This document shows, one piece after another, positions 15,461 through 25,996 of a DNA stretch of 64,000 nucleotides; the first letter of the stretch is position 1; the number at the start of each line of letters is the position of its first letter. Source of the DNA: an uncultured Bacteroidales bacterium (lineage in GTDB: Bacteria > Bacteroidota > Bacteroidia > Bacteroidales > Paludibacteraceae); NCBI GenBank assembly GCA_946403215.1, contig CAMIZG010000003.1:1-64000 (forward strand), in the 5' to 3' direction. Position numbers and translations under genes: made by a program. The notes beneath the pieces are model-generated. The model did not search any database. It saw only the letters and a program-made list of their open reading frames with translations, and had not been told where the DNA came from.

Positions 15461-16819
15461 GTGAACATGCATAACGGTGAAGTAGATATCATCACTCTCG
15501 GGTGCTCGAAGAACCTGGTGGATGCGGAACGCGTCATGCGGCGGCTGGAGGTCGCCGGGTACACATGTGTGCACGACGCACCGGACCCCAAAGGCGAGAT
15601 TGCTATCGTCAACACCTGCGGGTTCATAGGCGATGCCAAGGAAGAAAGCATCAACATGATCCTACAGATGGTGGAGCGGAAAAAGAAACGGCAGCTGCGG
15701 GAGTTGTATGTCATGGGCTGCCTCAGCCAGCGGTACATGCAGGAGCTCACCAGCGAGATTCCCGAGGTCGATGGCTGGTACGGGAAGTTTGACTACGAGG
15801 CGCTTATAGAGCGCCTGGCCGTTAGCCGTTGGCCATTAGCCATTAGCCAATGTGCAGCATACGAGCGGACGATCACGACGCCCAGGCACTATACGTATGT
15901 GAAGATCAGCGAAGGCTGCAACCGATTCTGCTCGTACTGCGCCATACCGCTGATAACGGGCAGACATACGTCACGACCGATGGAGGAGATACTGGACGAG
16001 GTGCGGTGGCTAGTCAGCCAAGGGGTGAAGGAGTTCAATGTGATTGCACAAGATTTGTCGTCGTATGGATTAGACTTATACAAGAAACATCGGCTGGCAG
16101 AACTGATAGATAAGATGGCGGAGACAGAGGGTGTGGAGTGGATCAGGCTGCACTACACCTACCCTACGGATTTTCCGATGGATCTGCTGCCGGTGATGAC
16201 CAAGCACGCGAACATATGCAAGTACATGGATATCGCGCTACAGCATTGCAGCGATCATATGCTCAGCTTGATGCGCAGACACATAACCGCTGCAGAGCAG
16301 GACGCCCTGCTCGACCGCATACGTCGCCAAGTGCCGGGGATCACGCTTCGCACCACGCTGATGGTGGGTCATCCGGGAGAGACGGAGGAGGACTTTGAGG
16401 CACTGAAAGTCTGGGTTAAGAAGCAACGCTTCGACCGGATGGGAGCATTCGCCTACAGCGAGGAAGAAGGCACTTACGCCGCCAAGCATTACAAAGATGA
16501 CGTACCGCAGGAAATTAAAGAGCGCCGACTGGACGAACTCATGCTCATACAAGAACAGATCGCTGCTGAGAAGAGCGAAGAGAAGATCGGGAAGACCCTG
16601 CGCGTGATCATCGACCGACAGGAGGGCGACTACTTCATCGGCCGAACGGAAGCCGACAGTCCCGAGGTGGATTGCGAGGTACTGATCAGAGTCGAGAGTC
16701 TGGAGTGTAACGTTGAGAGTCGTTCGATTGTGAAAAGTAACGAGTTAAAAGTCGGAGAATTCTATGACGTGAAAATCACAGGATTCGAAGGCGTGGACTT
16801 ATTCGGTGAAATCATATAG
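15461..16819 (+). CDS. rimO: Ribosomal protein S12 methylthiotransferase RimO
   Basis: Radical-SAM enzyme that adds a methylthio group to the conserved Asp of ribosomal protein S12. 452 aa from GTG 15461, or 450 from the ATG at 15467. The N-terminal MTTase domain has ITLGCSKNLVDAE and NTCGFIGDAKEES. The radical-SAM cluster is in CNRFCSYCAIP, and the C-terminal TRAM domain ends in KVGEFYDVKITG. Two repeat insertions are visible: a heptamer block in the linker before the radical-SAM core (about residues 119-130) and a GAGAGTC-rich block in TRAM (about 410-421). Length is slightly above the norm because of them. Confidence 0.95.
   Translation: MNMHNGEVDIITLGCSKNLVDAERVMRRLEVAGYTCVHDAPDPKGEIAIVNTCGFIGDAKEESINMILQMVERKKKRQLRELYVMGCLSQRYMQELTSEIPEVDGWYGKFDYEALIERLAVSRWPLAISQCAAYERTITTPRHYTYVKISEGCNRFCSYCAIPLITGRHTSRPMEEILDEVRWLVSQGVKEFNVIAQDLSSYGLDLYKKHRLAELIDKMAETEGVEWIRLHYTYPTDFPMDLLPVMTKHANICKYMDIALQHCSDHMLSLMRRHITAAEQDALLDRIRRQVPGITLRTTLMVGHPGETEEDFEALKVWVKKQRFDRMGAFAYSEEEGTYAAKHYKDDVPQEIKERRLDELMLIQEQIAAEKSEEKIGKTLRVIIDRQEGDYFIGRTEADSPEVDCEVLIRVESLECNVESRSIVKSNELKVGEFYDVKITGFEGVDLFGEII
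15816..15850 (-). repeat. Heptanucleotide repeat, 5 units, inside rimO (inverted)
   Basis: The same family as in mutY but on the opposite strand: TGGCCGT, TAGCCGT, TGGCCAT, TAGCCAT, TAGCCAA. Translated LAVSRWPLAISQ in the inter-domain linker. Confidence 0.9.
16689..16722 (+). repeat. GAGAGTC-type repeat inside rimO
   Basis: GAGAGTC, a degenerate middle, then GAGAGTC within the TRAM domain, translated RVESLECNVESRS. Inserted between EVLI and LKVGEFY, which are normally close together. Confidence 0.6.
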
Positions 16820-16822
16820 ACT

Positions 16823-17119
16823 ATGACTAACAAAGAAATTATACAATCCGTGTCGCAGAAAGCGGCACTGACCAAGCAGGCAACCGAGCAGTTGCTGCAT
16901 GCAACCGTACAGATCATCACCGGCACGCTCCGAGAGGGCGGAGATGTGAAGATCCAACATTTCGGCACATTAGGCGTAAGCGAGCGAAAAGCACGCACAG
17001 TAACTAACCCCCGTAACGGCAAAAAGACCCAAGTGCCTGCAAAACAGGTTTGGACTTTCAAGCCGAACCCCCGCATGAAAGACGCGGTGAACGGACAATC
17101 AGTAACCGGCAAACAATAA
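16823..17119 (+). CDS. HU family DNA-binding protein
   Basis: 98 aa, HU/IHF type, with an N-terminal helix pair (MTNKEIIQSVSQKAALTK), GDVKIQHFGTLGV, and the DNA-contacting arm followed by FKPNPRMKDAV. It starts 3 nt after rimO and ends 6 nt before the HU-TM-LysM gene, so the three are one operon. Confidence 0.92.
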   Translation: MTNKEIIQSVSQKAALTKQATEQLLHATVQIITGTLREGGDVKIQHFGTLGVSERKARTVTNPRNGKKTQVPAKQVWTFKPNPRMKDAVNGQSVTGKQ

Positions 17120-17125
17120 GCAGTT

Positions 17126-18238
17126 ATGGCAAAGCATATGACTTTAGTTTCACTTCGCCGCGCACTAAGCGCCAATGGCGGAGTAAGTGAGAAGGTGGCA
17201 GACGACTTCCTCAGTGCCCTTGTGAAAAGCATCCAGGACGGGTTGGTAAAGGACGGCAGCGTGACGATCAACGGAATGGGAACATTCAAGCTGCAGGACG
17301 TACCGGCACGCGAGAGCGTAAATGTCACTACCGGTGAACGATTCACCATCGCCGGATACAAGAAGGTGGTATTCGTTGAAGGAACAAGCAGCACCACTCG
17401 GACAAAGAAAACAGACGAACCCATTGACCCAATACAGAAACTCGGTGAACAAGCTGAGGAGATCAAGGATATACTGAGCGAACTCAACGCCATGAGTACG
17501 GAACAGACTGTACCAAGTACAGAAACCACGGAACAGGCGGAAACGCCCAAAGCGCCGAAAAAAGCGAAAGCACGAAAAGCGGCTAAAGTTGCAATAACTC
17601 CCGAAGCACCTCAAGCACAGGAAAGTCAAGAAGCCCCCGTCACTCCTGTCCCCCCGCAGACCAAGCCGGTTCAGGAGCAGACAAAGAAACCCTTCAATCC
17701 TTGGCTGACGGGACTGATCACTATCGGCGTGTTCGCCATGCTGCTGATAATCGCGTACTTCGTATTGCGGCACCAGATCGTCAGTTGGGCAGACGGCATG
17801 CGCACAAACATCGAGCAGCGCGTGAACACGCCGGAGGATAATTTTGTGCAGAGTACAGAACCCGCGGAACAGACGGAAAGTGCCGGTACGGAACAAACGG
17901 AAGAAACCGTTTCCGACAACACTATTCAACCCGAACCGACACCTGCTCTGCCGAGTTTCTACTACGACGAGCAGCGAGTATTCACGGAGTTTCAGGCCAC
18001 AGAAACCGTCGGTCAGGACAGCCGTCTGGCGTGGGTAGCATGGAAGCACTACGGCGAGAAAGCAATGTGGGTGTTCGTCTATGAGGCGAACCGTGACCGC
18101 CTGAAGGATCCTAACCAAGTGCTGCCGGGCATGCAACTGCGCATCCCCAAACTGCCCAAAGAACTGCGGGACGTAAATAATCCCGACACGAAAGAGCTAC
18201 TCGAGCGATTGAGCGACAAGTACCTGGGAGGCCGCTAG
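17126..18238 (+). CDS. HU-like domain, membrane helix and LysM-like domain in one protein
   Basis: 370 aa. Residues 1-95 are an HU-type DNA-binding fold ([36 protein letters not shown]). A Pro/Ala/Lys/Glu linker follows to about 190. One membrane helix lies at about 191-214 ([20 protein letters not shown]). After an acidic linker, residues about 298-345 look like LysM ([13 protein letters not shown] ... [22 protein letters not shown] ... RIPKLP). With the N-terminus inside, HU could hold DNA while LysM binds peptidoglycan. It lies between the HU gene and uvrA. Bacteroidota also have HU proteins with SPOR domains, so envelope-tethered HU has precedent. Confidence 0.8.
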   Translation: MAKHMTLVSLRRALSANGGVSEKVADDFLSALVKSIQDGLVKDGSVTINGMGTFKLQDVPARESVNVTTGERFTIAGYKKVVFVEGTSSTTRTKKTDEPIDPIQKLGEQAEEIKDILSELNAMSTEQTVPSTETTEQAETPKAPKKAKARKAAKVAITPEAPQAQESQEAPVTPVPPQTKPVQEQTKKPFNPWLTGLITIGVFAMLLIIAYFVLRHQIVSWADGMRTNIEQRVNTPEDNFVQSTEPAEQTESAGTEQTEETVSDNTIQPEPTPALPSFYYDEQRVFTEFQATETVGQDSRLAWVAWKHYGEKAMWVFVYEANRDRLKDPNQVLPGMQLRIPKLPKELRDVNNPDTKELLERLSDKYLGGR

Positions 18239-18242
18239 CCAA

Positions 18243-21026
18243 GTGAAAGGTGAAGGAGTGATACATATTGAAGGTGCCCGGACGAACAACCTCAAGAACG
18301 TGAGCGTGGATATACCGCGCAACAAGATGGTTGTGGTTACCGGCGTGAGTGGCAGCGGCAAGTCGTCGCTGGCATTTGACACACTATACGCCGAAGGGCA
18401 ACGCCGGTACGTGGAGAGCCTGAGTGCTTACACACGTCAGTTCCTCGGACGCATGCAGAAACCCGACGTGGACACTATCGACGGTATCCCTCCCGCCATC
18501 GCCATAGAGCAGAAAGTCAGTTCGCGCAATCCGCGTTCCACCGTGGGTACCGTCACAGAGATATATGACTACCTCAAGCTCCTGTTCGCGCGCGCCGGCA
18601 CGACGCTCTCGCCCGTGAGCGGGAAAGAAGTCAAACGCCACACGGTTGCTGACGTACTGAGTCACCTACGCTCGCTAGCCGACGGCACACGCGTCTATCT
18701 GCTATCCTCACTCAGCGACCGCCCGATAGACGCACTGCTGAGCGAGGGTTACTCCCGTCTGCTGCATGTACACGATGACGGGACTGCGGATATACTGCGC
18801 CTGAGCAGCAGCCTCAGCCCCGATTTGCTGCGCGACATAGAGCACGTCTATCTGTTGGTCGATCGCATCATTGCCGACGGACAACAAGCCACCGAGAACC
18901 GCTTTGCCGATTCGGTGCAGACAGCCTTCTTTGAGGGGAAAGGCGAGTGCGTGCTACGTACGGAGACGTCTGCCGGAGTGCAGATGACGCACTTCTCCGA
19001 GCGGTTCGAGGCGGACGGGATACAGTTCGTGGAACCCACCGAGCACCTGTTCAACTTCAATAACCCGCTAGGCGCCTGCCCCACCTGCAACGGATTCGGG
19101 AACATCATCGGCATCGATACGGATCTGGTGGTGCCCGACAAGTCGAAGAGCATCTACGAGGACGCCATAGCCTGCTGGCGCGGGCAGAAGATGAGCGCCT
19201 GGCGCGACGAGCTGATCTACCAGGCAGATAAGTTCGACTTCCCTATCCACACTCCGTTCTACGCGCTGACGCCCGAGCAGAAACAGCTGATCTGGACAGG
19301 CAACGAGTACTTCCGCGGACTGAATGATTTCTTCCGCATGCTGGAGAAAGACCAATACGCCAAGATTCAGTACCGCGTCATGCTGGCACGCTTCAAGGGC
19401 AAGACAACCTGTCCCGACTGCCGCGGCATGCGCCTAAGAAAGGAAGCCGAATATGTATGGGTGGGCGGCAAGCGAATAACCGATGTAGCCGCCATGCCGG
19501 TGAGTGAGGTGACAGAATGGATAGAGGAACTCCAGCGTCTGCAAGCTGCAGGTGACCCGAAGTTAGCCGCTATGGGCGAGCTGATTACGGAGATTCGCAA
19601 CCGGCTGCAGTTCATGGAGGATGTGGGACTGAGTTACCTCAGCCTCAACCGCATGGCGTCAAGCCTCTCCGGAGGCGAGAGCCAGCGCATCAACCTTGCC
19701 AAATCGCTCGGCAGCAGTCTGGTTGGTTCATTGTACGTACTCGACGAGCCGTCGATAGGCTTGCACGCGCGCGACACCCAGCGGCTGATACATGTGCTGC
19801 ATGAGCTGCGCGACCTGGGCAACACAATCGTGGTCGTGGAACACGACGAGGATATCATGATGGCGGCGGATTACATGATTGAGATAGGCCCCAAAGCCGG
19901 CACACACGGCGGCGAGATAACCTACGTGGGCAAACCGCGTCTGCAGGACTTTCCGTCGGTCATCCCCCCGCAACGCCGACCGTGGAGCAACTACATAGAG
20001 ATTGTCGGGGCAGCTGAGAACAACCTGCAGAACCTGAACGTCAAGTTCCCCTTGGGCGTACTGACGGTTATCACCGGCGTGAGCGGCAGCGGCAAATCGT
20101 CGCTGGTGAGCAAGGTGCTCTACCCTGCCCTGAAGAAACACTACGGCGGCATAGCGGCCGAGCATACAGGCGACTACGGCAGTCTGCGCGGAAGCATGCA
20201 CCTGCTGAAAGACGTTGAGTTCGTAGATCAGAACCCGCTCAGCAAATCCTCGCGTTCGAACCCCGTGACGTACATGAAGGCGTTCGACGAGATTCGTAAG
20301 ATCTTTGCCGAGCAGCAGGCATCTAAGCAGATGGGGTTCACGCCGGCGCACTTCTCGTTCAACACCCCCGGCGGCCGCTGCGAGGAGTGCCAGGGCGAAG
20401 GTACGATAACGATTGAGATGCAGTTCATGGCAGATATCGTGATTGAGTGCGAGCACTGTCATGGCAAACGCTACAAGCAGGAGGTATTAGAGATCACCTT
20501 CGGCGGGAAGAACATCCACGACATCCTCGAGATGACCGTGGACGAAGCCATCGACTTTTTCACCGAGTACGGCTGCATGAAGGTGGTCAAGCTGCTCAAG
20601 CCTCTGCAGGATGTGGGTATCGGTTACGTCAAGCTCGGTCAGTCGAGCAGCACGCTTTCGGGCGGCGAGAGCCAGCGCGTGAAGCTCGCGTCGTACCTGG
20701 CGCAGGAGGATCATAAGCCTATGCTGTTTATTTTCGACGAGCCGACCACCGGTCTGCATCATCAGGATGTGCTGGTACTGCTCAACGCCCTCGAACGCCT
20801 TATCAGCAAAGGACACACAGTAGTAGTCATTGAACACAACCCGACGCTGATCATGGCGGCCGATCACATCATCGACCTCGGTCCGGAAGGCGGCACACAA
20901 GGCGGAAGGATCGTGGCGGAAGGCACGCCCGAGCAGATCATGGCGTGCGAACAGAGTTATACAGGCCAAGCGCTGAAACGATTAGGAAACCTCAGCAACA
21001 TAGCAAGCCTAGGCCAAACAGATTAA
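18243..21026 (+). CDS. uvrA: Excinuclease ABC subunit A
   Basis: 927 aa DNA-damage recognition ATPase of nucleotide-excision repair. Two ABC modules with Walker [10 protein letters not shown] (twice), signatures LSGGESQR (twice) and Walker [11 protein letters not shown] and [10 protein letters not shown]. Zinc-module cysteines [24 protein letters not shown] and CEHCHGKR are all present. The start is GTG at 18243, 4 nt after the preceding stop, with another GTG at 18258. Confidence 0.97.
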   Translation: MKGEGVIHIEGARTNNLKNVSVDIPRNKMVVVTGVSGSGKSSLAFDTLYAEGQRRYVESLSAYTRQFLGRMQKPDVDTIDGIPPAIAIEQKVSSRNPRSTVGTVTEIYDYLKLLFARAGTTLSPVSGKEVKRHTVADVLSHLRSLADGTRVYLLSSLSDRPIDALLSEGYSRLLHVHDDGTADILRLSSSLSPDLLRDIEHVYLLVDRIIADGQQATENRFADSVQTAFFEGKGECVLRTETSAGVQMTHFSERFEADGIQFVEPTEHLFNFNNPLGACPTCNGFGNIIGIDTDLVVPDKSKSIYEDAIACWRGQKMSAWRDELIYQADKFDFPIHTPFYALTPEQKQLIWTGNEYFRGLNDFFRMLEKDQYAKIQYRVMLARFKGKTTCPDCRGMRLRKEAEYVWVGGKRITDVAAMPVSEVTEWIEELQRLQAAGDPKLAAMGELITEIRNRLQFMEDVGLSYLSLNRMASSLSGGESQRINLAKSLGSSLVGSLYVLDEPSIGLHARDTQRLIHVLHELRDLGNTIVVVEHDEDIMMAADYMIEIGPKAGTHGGEITYVGKPRLQDFPSVIPPQRRPWSNYIEIVGAAENNLQNLNVKFPLGVLTVITGVSGSGKSSLVSKVLYPALKKHYGGIAAEHTGDYGSLRGSMHLLKDVEFVDQNPLSKSSRSNPVTYMKAFDEIRKIFAEQQASKQMGFTPAHFSFNTPGGRCEECQGEGTITIEMQFMADIVIECEHCHGKRYKQEVLEITFGGKNIHDILEMTVDEAIDFFTEYGCMKVVKLLKPLQDVGIGYVKLGQSSSTLSGGESQRVKLASYLAQEDHKPMLFIFDEPTTGLHHQDVLVLLNALERLISKGHTVVVIEHNPTLIMAADHIIDLGPEGGTQGGRIVAEGTPEQIMACEQSYTGQALKRLGNLSNIASLGQTD

Positions 21027-21031
21027 CAAGA

Positions 21032-22861
21032 ATGCTAACAGTCGATAACATAGTCAAAGAGTATTCGTCCAAGCCTATACTGGCGGGGATCACGTTTCTT
21101 GTTAACAAACGTGACCGCATAGCCTTGGTAGGCAAGAACGGTGCAGGCAAGACCACGCTGCTGCGCCTTATTGCCGGCGAGGAGACACCCACGAGCGGAC
21201 GTATATCGCGCGATGCAGACATGCGTATCGGCTATCTGCCGCAGCAGATGATCCACAACGAGGGCACCACGCTGCGCGAAGAAGTGGACCAAGTGCGCGA
21301 CAAGCAAGACCCCAAGAGTACCGGGCAGATGGAGCGCGTACTGTTGGGTTTGGGTTTTGAGCGTACTGATTTTGACCGTCCGTGCAACGAGTTCAGCGGA
21401 GGCTGGAGGATGCGTATAGAGCTGGCAAAAATACTATTGCAGCAGCCCGATATGCTACTATTGGACGAGCCAACGAACCACCTGGATATAGAGAGTATCC
21501 AATGGCTGGAAGAGTGGATACAAACAGCACCGTGTGCCGCTATCATCGTCAGCCACGACCGCGCGTTCATCGACAATGTGACCACACGAACGATTGAGAT
21601 TTCATTAGGGAAGATATACGACTACAATGTACCCTACTCGCAGTTCGTCACGCTCCGGCAAGAGCGCCACGAGCAGCAGGTGCGCGCCTATGAGAACCAG
21701 CAGAAGATGATCAAGGACACCGAAGAGTTCATCGAACGCTTCCGCTATAAAGCCACCAAGAGCGTGCAAGTGCAGAGTCGTATCAAGCAACTGAACAAGT
21801 TAGAACGCCTGGAGGTCGATCTGGAGGACAACAGCCGCCTGAGGATGAAGTTCCCGCCGGCACCGCGCAGCGGAGATTTTCCGGTCATAGCCGATGACGT
21901 GCGCAAGGCGTTCGGCAACCACGTAGTGTTTGACCACGTGACCTTCACCATCCGCCGTGGCGAGAAAGTGGCGTTCGTAGGCAAGAACGGTGAGGGCAAG
22001 ACCACACTCGTTCGCTGTATCATGAACGAGCTGCAGGACTACACCGGCACGCTCAAGATAGGCCATAACGTCAAGATCGGGTACTTTGCGCAGAACCAGG
22101 CCTCGCTGCTGGATGGTGAGCTGACCGTGTTCGACACCATCGACCGCGTGGCGGTGGGCGACATCCGAACCCGCATCAAGGATATATTGGGCGCCTTCAT
22201 GTTCGGGGGCGAAGCGATAGACAAACGTGTGAAAGTGCTCTCAGGCGGTGAGCGCAGTCGTCTGGCGATGATCAGACTGCTGCTTGAACCGGTGAATCTG
22301 CTCATCCTTGATGAGCCGACCAACCACCTGGACATGCGCAGCAAGGATGTGCTCAAAGAGGCGCTGCAGGCATTTGACGGGACGGTTATACTGGTGAGCC
22401 ACGACCGCGACTTCCTCGACGGGATTGTGAGCAAGGTGTATGAGTTCGGCGGCGGCAAAGTGCGCGAACATCTGGGTGGCATTTACGATTGGCTGCAGTA
22501 CAAGCGCGCCGCACGCATCGAGGATGCGGACAAAGCCATCGATTTGGCACTCCACCAACCAAAGGCCAACAGCCAACAGCCAATGGCAAACAGCCAAACA
22601 AGCAGCGGAGCTGCCGACTATGCGGCGCAGAAAGCCAAAGCAGCCGAACTGCGCAAGGCACAGAAAGCCGTGGCACAGGCCGAGCAGGACATAAGCAACC
22701 TGGAGCAACAGATACTCGACATTGAGCAGATTCTGGCAGAGGTAGAGGGACAGTCGCCGGAGAACTTCGAGAAATACAACCGTCTCAAGCGCAGCCTGGA
22801 GCAACGGATGTACGAGTGGGAGATACTAAGCGAACAACTCGATGAGTTGGTTGAGAGTTGA
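21032..22861 (+). CDS. ABC-F family ATPase (Uup/YheS-like)
   Basis: 609 aa from the ATG at 21032, 5 nt after uvrA. Two ABC cassettes (GKNGAGKTT, FSGGWRMR, LLLDEPTNHLD; GKNGEGKTT, LSGGERSR, LILDEPTNHLD) with the ABC-F linker between them. The C-terminal 80 residues are a charged coiled coil, as in Uup. A 6-unit heptamer repeat (PKANSQQPMANSQ) lies in the linker before the coiled coil. Ribosome-associated translation factor or DNA-related role; the substrate is not deducible. Confidence 0.92.
   Translation: MLTVDNIVKEYSSKPILAGITFLVNKRDRIALVGKNGAGKTTLLRLIAGEETPTSGRISRDADMRIGYLPQQMIHNEGTTLREEVDQVRDKQDPKSTGQMERVLLGLGFERTDFDRPCNEFSGGWRMRIELAKILLQQPDMLLLDEPTNHLDIESIQWLEEWIQTAPCAAIIVSHDRAFIDNVTTRTIEISLGKIYDYNVPYSQFVTLRQERHEQQVRAYENQQKMIKDTEEFIERFRYKATKSVQVQSRIKQLNKLERLEVDLEDNSRLRMKFPPAPRSGDFPVIADDVRKAFGNHVVFDHVTFTIRRGEKVAFVGKNGEGKTTLVRCIMNELQDYTGTLKIGHNVKIGYFAQNQASLLDGELTVFDTIDRVAVGDIRTRIKDILGAFMFGGEAIDKRVKVLSGGERSRLAMIRLLLEPVNLLILDEPTNHLDMRSKDVLKEALQAFDGTVILVSHDRDFLDGIVSKVYEFGGGKVREHLGGIYDWLQYKRAARIEDADKAIDLALHQPKANSQQPMANSQTSSGAADYAAQKAKAAELRKAQKAVAQAEQDISNLEQQILDIEQILAEVEGQSPENFEKYNRLKRSLEQRMYEWEILSEQLDELVES
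22557..22598 (+). repeat. Heptanucleotide repeat, 6 units, inside the ABC-F gene
   Basis: AACCAAA, GGCCAAC, AGCCAAC, AGCCAAT, GGCAAAC and AGCCAAA in tandem. The longest block in the window, in the linker before the C-terminal coiled coil. Confidence 0.85.
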
Positions 22862-22867
22862 TAGACT

Positions 22868-24049
22868 ATGGAAGAAATAATTGGCTATATTAAGACTTGG
22901 CTGCTGTACGGCAACATGGATGCCGCGCAGCATATTGGTTACACCGATGATGAGCGCGAGTGGCCGAAGTACAAACTGGTGATTGTACCTAACGGACACT
23001 TGGGCAAGGACATCGTTCTGCCGGAACTGACGACGCCGAAAGTGGAGCAATGGTCACCGGGCAACGATACGGAGCTGAATGTATCCGTTGTGCGCACGGA
23101 CCTCATTTACAACACGTTCTTCTTTATCTCTCGTGCCGAGGAGCTCATCAACGACCAGCGCGACGAGCATGGGCGTTTTCTGGGAGCCTACTCCATCCTT
23201 GGCAAGCGCAACCGACTGATGGTACCCACACTGGACGAGTACGCACGACTGATGATGAAAGCGGTGGGATTGCCATTACCTCCGTCAGGATTCGCGCATA
23301 TCTACCTCACTCACGACATTGACACCATCGCTCACTACCGACACTTGCGCGGTGCGCTGGGCGGAATCCTACGCGGCGAATGGCGGCAGGTGCTGCGCTC
23401 ATGGCGCGACATACACAGCGACCCCGCATACACCTTCCCCTGGCTGGTGGAGCAAGACCGGCGTGTGCCGCTGGCGGAGAGTATATTCTTTGTCAAGCAT
23501 TCGTTCGGCAAAGGCTACGACTACCCGCAGTACAACCACCGCGGTCACGACGCGCGGCAGTTGCGCAAGTTCCTGGAATGGAACAGAGCAACGATAGGCT
23601 GGCACAGTTCCTACTACGGCACAGGCAGCATTGAGCGACGCACCACGCACACCAACGAACTGGCCATCCACCGATCGCACTATCTGCGCTGCTCCATCGA
23701 GCAGATGCGCAAACTGGTGGAGCTCGGGGTGACGGATGATTTCAGCATGGGCTTCCCCGATCGTGCAGGATTCCGCCTGCAGACCTCGCGTGCCGTGCTG
23801 TGGATAGACCCCGAACGAATGCAACTGACCGAACTGGTGCTCCATCCGTTAACAATCATGGATGTAACACTCAGCAGTGACAACTACATGCACCTTGACC
23901 ACGAGGAGGCGGGATACATCAGCCAGCAACTCATCGACAAGGTACAGATGCATCACGGCGACCTGTGTCTGCTCTGGCACAACAGCAGCCTTGGTTCAGA
24001 TTCATATCTGCGCCCACTATACAAACAAATAATCACAGACCTTGCATAA
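22868..24049 (+). CDS. Polysaccharide-deacetylase-like protein with N-terminal DUF7033-like region
   Basis: 393 aa, cytoplasmic by sequence. A carbohydrate-esterase 4-like core starts near residue 140 with the metal-binding motif LTHDID. GWHSSYYG follows near residue 245, and a late His motif LLWHNSSLG sits close to the end. The N-terminal 130 residues resemble the DUF7033 region that precedes such domains in Bacteroidota. It is followed directly by two glycosyltransferase genes, so a role in surface-polysaccharide or lipid-glycan modification is likely. Substrate unknown. Confidence 0.75.
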   Translation: MEEIIGYIKTWLLYGNMDAAQHIGYTDDEREWPKYKLVIVPNGHLGKDIVLPELTTPKVEQWSPGNDTELNVSVVRTDLIYNTFFFISRAEELINDQRDEHGRFLGAYSILGKRNRLMVPTLDEYARLMMKAVGLPLPPSGFAHIYLTHDIDTIAHYRHLRGALGGILRGEWRQVLRSWRDIHSDPAYTFPWLVEQDRRVPLAESIFFVKHSFGKGYDYPQYNHRGHDARQLRKFLEWNRATIGWHSSYYGTGSIERRTTHTNELAIHRSHYLRCSIEQMRKLVELGVTDDFSMGFPDRAGFRLQTSRAVLWIDPERMQLTELVLHPLTIMDVTLSSDNYMHLDHEEAGYISQQLIDKVQMHHGDLCLLWHNSSLGSDSYLRPLYKQIITDLA

Positions 24050-24053
24050 TACA

Positions 24054-25280
24054 ATGGCAGATTTGCATCCCTATAGAGTATTAGTGCTGGCTGATCCGTA
24101 CAGTAAGCCGAGTTTCGCTCCCCGTTTGCGCAGTATATGCGAGCATCTGGGCAAAAAGAACTGGCAAGTGGACGTATTCACCGAACAATGGCAGCCGTTG
24201 GAGTTCGAGTATTCGAACTATACCATCACCACTATACCTCTATACAAGCAGAACCTGGCAGATTGGGCAGTCAAGACATTCTGGTCGCTGCTGACGAACT
24301 GGAAAGAACGAACGTTTGCCAAAGAAGTAACCAAACGCATTGAAAGCAAACAATACGATATAGTGTTTTGCACCACCTTTTCCACATTCCCGCTATGCGC
24401 AGCTGTTCGCATTGCCAAGGAAAGGAATCTCCCTCTGTTTGTCGATATACGCGATATAGACGAGCAGGCGCCTAACAGCCAATACCAATCGCATCGTCAA
24501 TGGTGGGCAAGGCCATTTAGAGGATGGTACAGACGAACGCAGAACCGCCGCCGGGACGAAGCTATCCGGCAGGCACAGCACGTGACGACTATTTCACCTT
24601 GGCACGTACGTTTTCTAAAGAAGCGCAACGATCATGTATCACTCGTATGGAACGGATTTGACCGAACAGTATTCTACCCGAGGCAGATAACGGCATCCAG
24701 CTTTGACATAATATATACCGGACGAATATACGAATCAGAGTTACAAGATCCCCGCTGCTTCTTTGAGGGACTGAGTCTGCTACCCGAGTTAAGGAACATG
24801 CGCGTTGTGTGGTACACGAACAAAGAGGGACAGAAGCGCGTGAGCACCTACGTCAAGCAGTACAACATTCAATGCCCGATGGTGTATCACGACTACGTTG
24901 CGCCACAACAGGTTCCCCAAATTCTCAACTCCGGAAGCATCGTACTGGTGTTCTCCCACCCGCTTGAAGAGAAAGGCCCTCACGGCATAATGACAACCAA
25001 ATTCTATGAAGCATTAGGAGTGGAAAAGCCTGTACTGTGCGCCCCGTCGGATGAGGAGTGTCTGGCACAAGTGATACAACTGACTAATGCCGGCATTGCC
25101 GCGCGCACACCGCAGGAGGTTGCCTCTTTCATCATGGACAGATACCAGGAATGGCAAAAACAAGGATTTACCCGGCAGCCGGTTGTGGAGAGCGAGAAAG
25201 AGACGTTTGCCCGGCAAACACAAGCCGAACACATTGAGCAACTATTGACAGAAACAATACAAAATGCATCCCGCACATGA
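24054..25280 (+). CDS. Glycosyltransferase, GT4-like
   Basis: 408 aa from the ATG at 24054; the TTG at 24042 would overlap the previous stop. A GT-B-like fold is suggested by an N-terminal RVLVLADPYSKPSF segment, a central DIRDIDEQ acceptor-side motif, and a C-terminal domain starting IIYTGRIYESELQDPRCF with a late FYEALGVEKPVL sugar-nucleotide site (E-x7-E-like). It overlaps the following GT2 gene by 4 nt (ATGA). Sugar donor unknown. Confidence 0.8.
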   Translation: MADLHPYRVLVLADPYSKPSFAPRLRSICEHLGKKNWQVDVFTEQWQPLEFEYSNYTITTIPLYKQNLADWAVKTFWSLLTNWKERTFAKEVTKRIESKQYDIVFCTTFSTFPLCAAVRIAKERNLPLFVDIRDIDEQAPNSQYQSHRQWWARPFRGWYRRTQNRRRDEAIRQAQHVTTISPWHVRFLKKRNDHVSLVWNGFDRTVFYPRQITASSFDIIYTGRIYESELQDPRCFFEGLSLLPELRNMRVVWYTNKEGQKRVSTYVKQYNIQCPMVYHDYVAPQQVPQILNSGSIVLVFSHPLEEKGPHGIMTTKFYEALGVEKPVLCAPSDEECLAQVIQLTNAGIAARTPQEVASFIMDRYQEWQKQGFTRQPVVESEKETFARQTQAEHIEQLLTETIQNASRT

Positions 25281-25996
25281 TTAGTGTTATCGTGCCCATA
25301 TATAATGTTGCGCCGTACTTGAAGCAATGCCTTGACTCATTGCTGCATCAATCGTATCGCGATTGGCAGGGTATACTGGTCAATGACGGCTCTACAGACG
25401 ATTCGCTTGCTATAGCAGAGCAATACGTACAGGCTGACAACAGGTTTACGCTGTACAGTCAGCCGAACAGTGGTCTGTCGGCAGCACGCAACACAGGACT
25501 GAAATACGCAACAGGAGAATACGTTGCCTTCATCGACTCCGATGACTATATCGCTCCTGACTATCTGGCCACCCTCATCGCCCACGCCGATGGAGCAGAA
25601 CTGGTACAAAGCGGATTATGTCGTGTTGACAATGAAGGAAAGATACTACGACGCATTTATCCACGACCTGCCTATCGCCTGACTACCGCGTGGTCACGAC
25701 TATACCGGCGAACATTATTCACCGAGCAGCAGTTGTCGTTTGCCGTGGGACAGTACTATGAGGATGTACTGTTCTCCACCGATATGTGGCTAAGCCATCC
25801 GCGCATACGCGCAATCGACTATTGCGGCTACTATTATCGGTTAAACAATACGTCCATCACCGCCAACAAGCACGACACTACATTCGTATTCGAGTACCTG
25901 CGTCGCAAGCAAAAAGAGATAAAGTCGCTGCGCGACTGGTGGATCATTTGCAGCACCCGCATTCGACTGCGTGCTCACTTTATATTGAACAGATGA
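25277..25996 (+). CDS. Family 2 glycosyltransferase
   Basis: 239 aa GT-A fold enzyme: ISVIVPIYNVAPYLKQCLDS at the start, VNDGSTDDS, then the DxD-like IDSDDYIAPDY. The usual C-terminal part is short. Its stop overlaps the next gene's start by 4 nt, so it is translationally coupled to its neighbours. Confidence 0.9.
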   Translation: MISVIVPIYNVAPYLKQCLDSLLHQSYRDWQGILVNDGSTDDSLAIAEQYVQADNRFTLYSQPNSGLSAARNTGLKYATGEYVAFIDSDDYIAPDYLATLIAHADGAELVQSGLCRVDNEGKILRRIYPRPAYRLTTAWSRLYRRTLFTEQQLSFAVGQYYEDVLFSTDMWLSHPRIRAIDYCGYYYRLNNTSITANKHDTTFVFEYLRRKQKEIKSLRDWWIICSTRIRLRAHFILNR

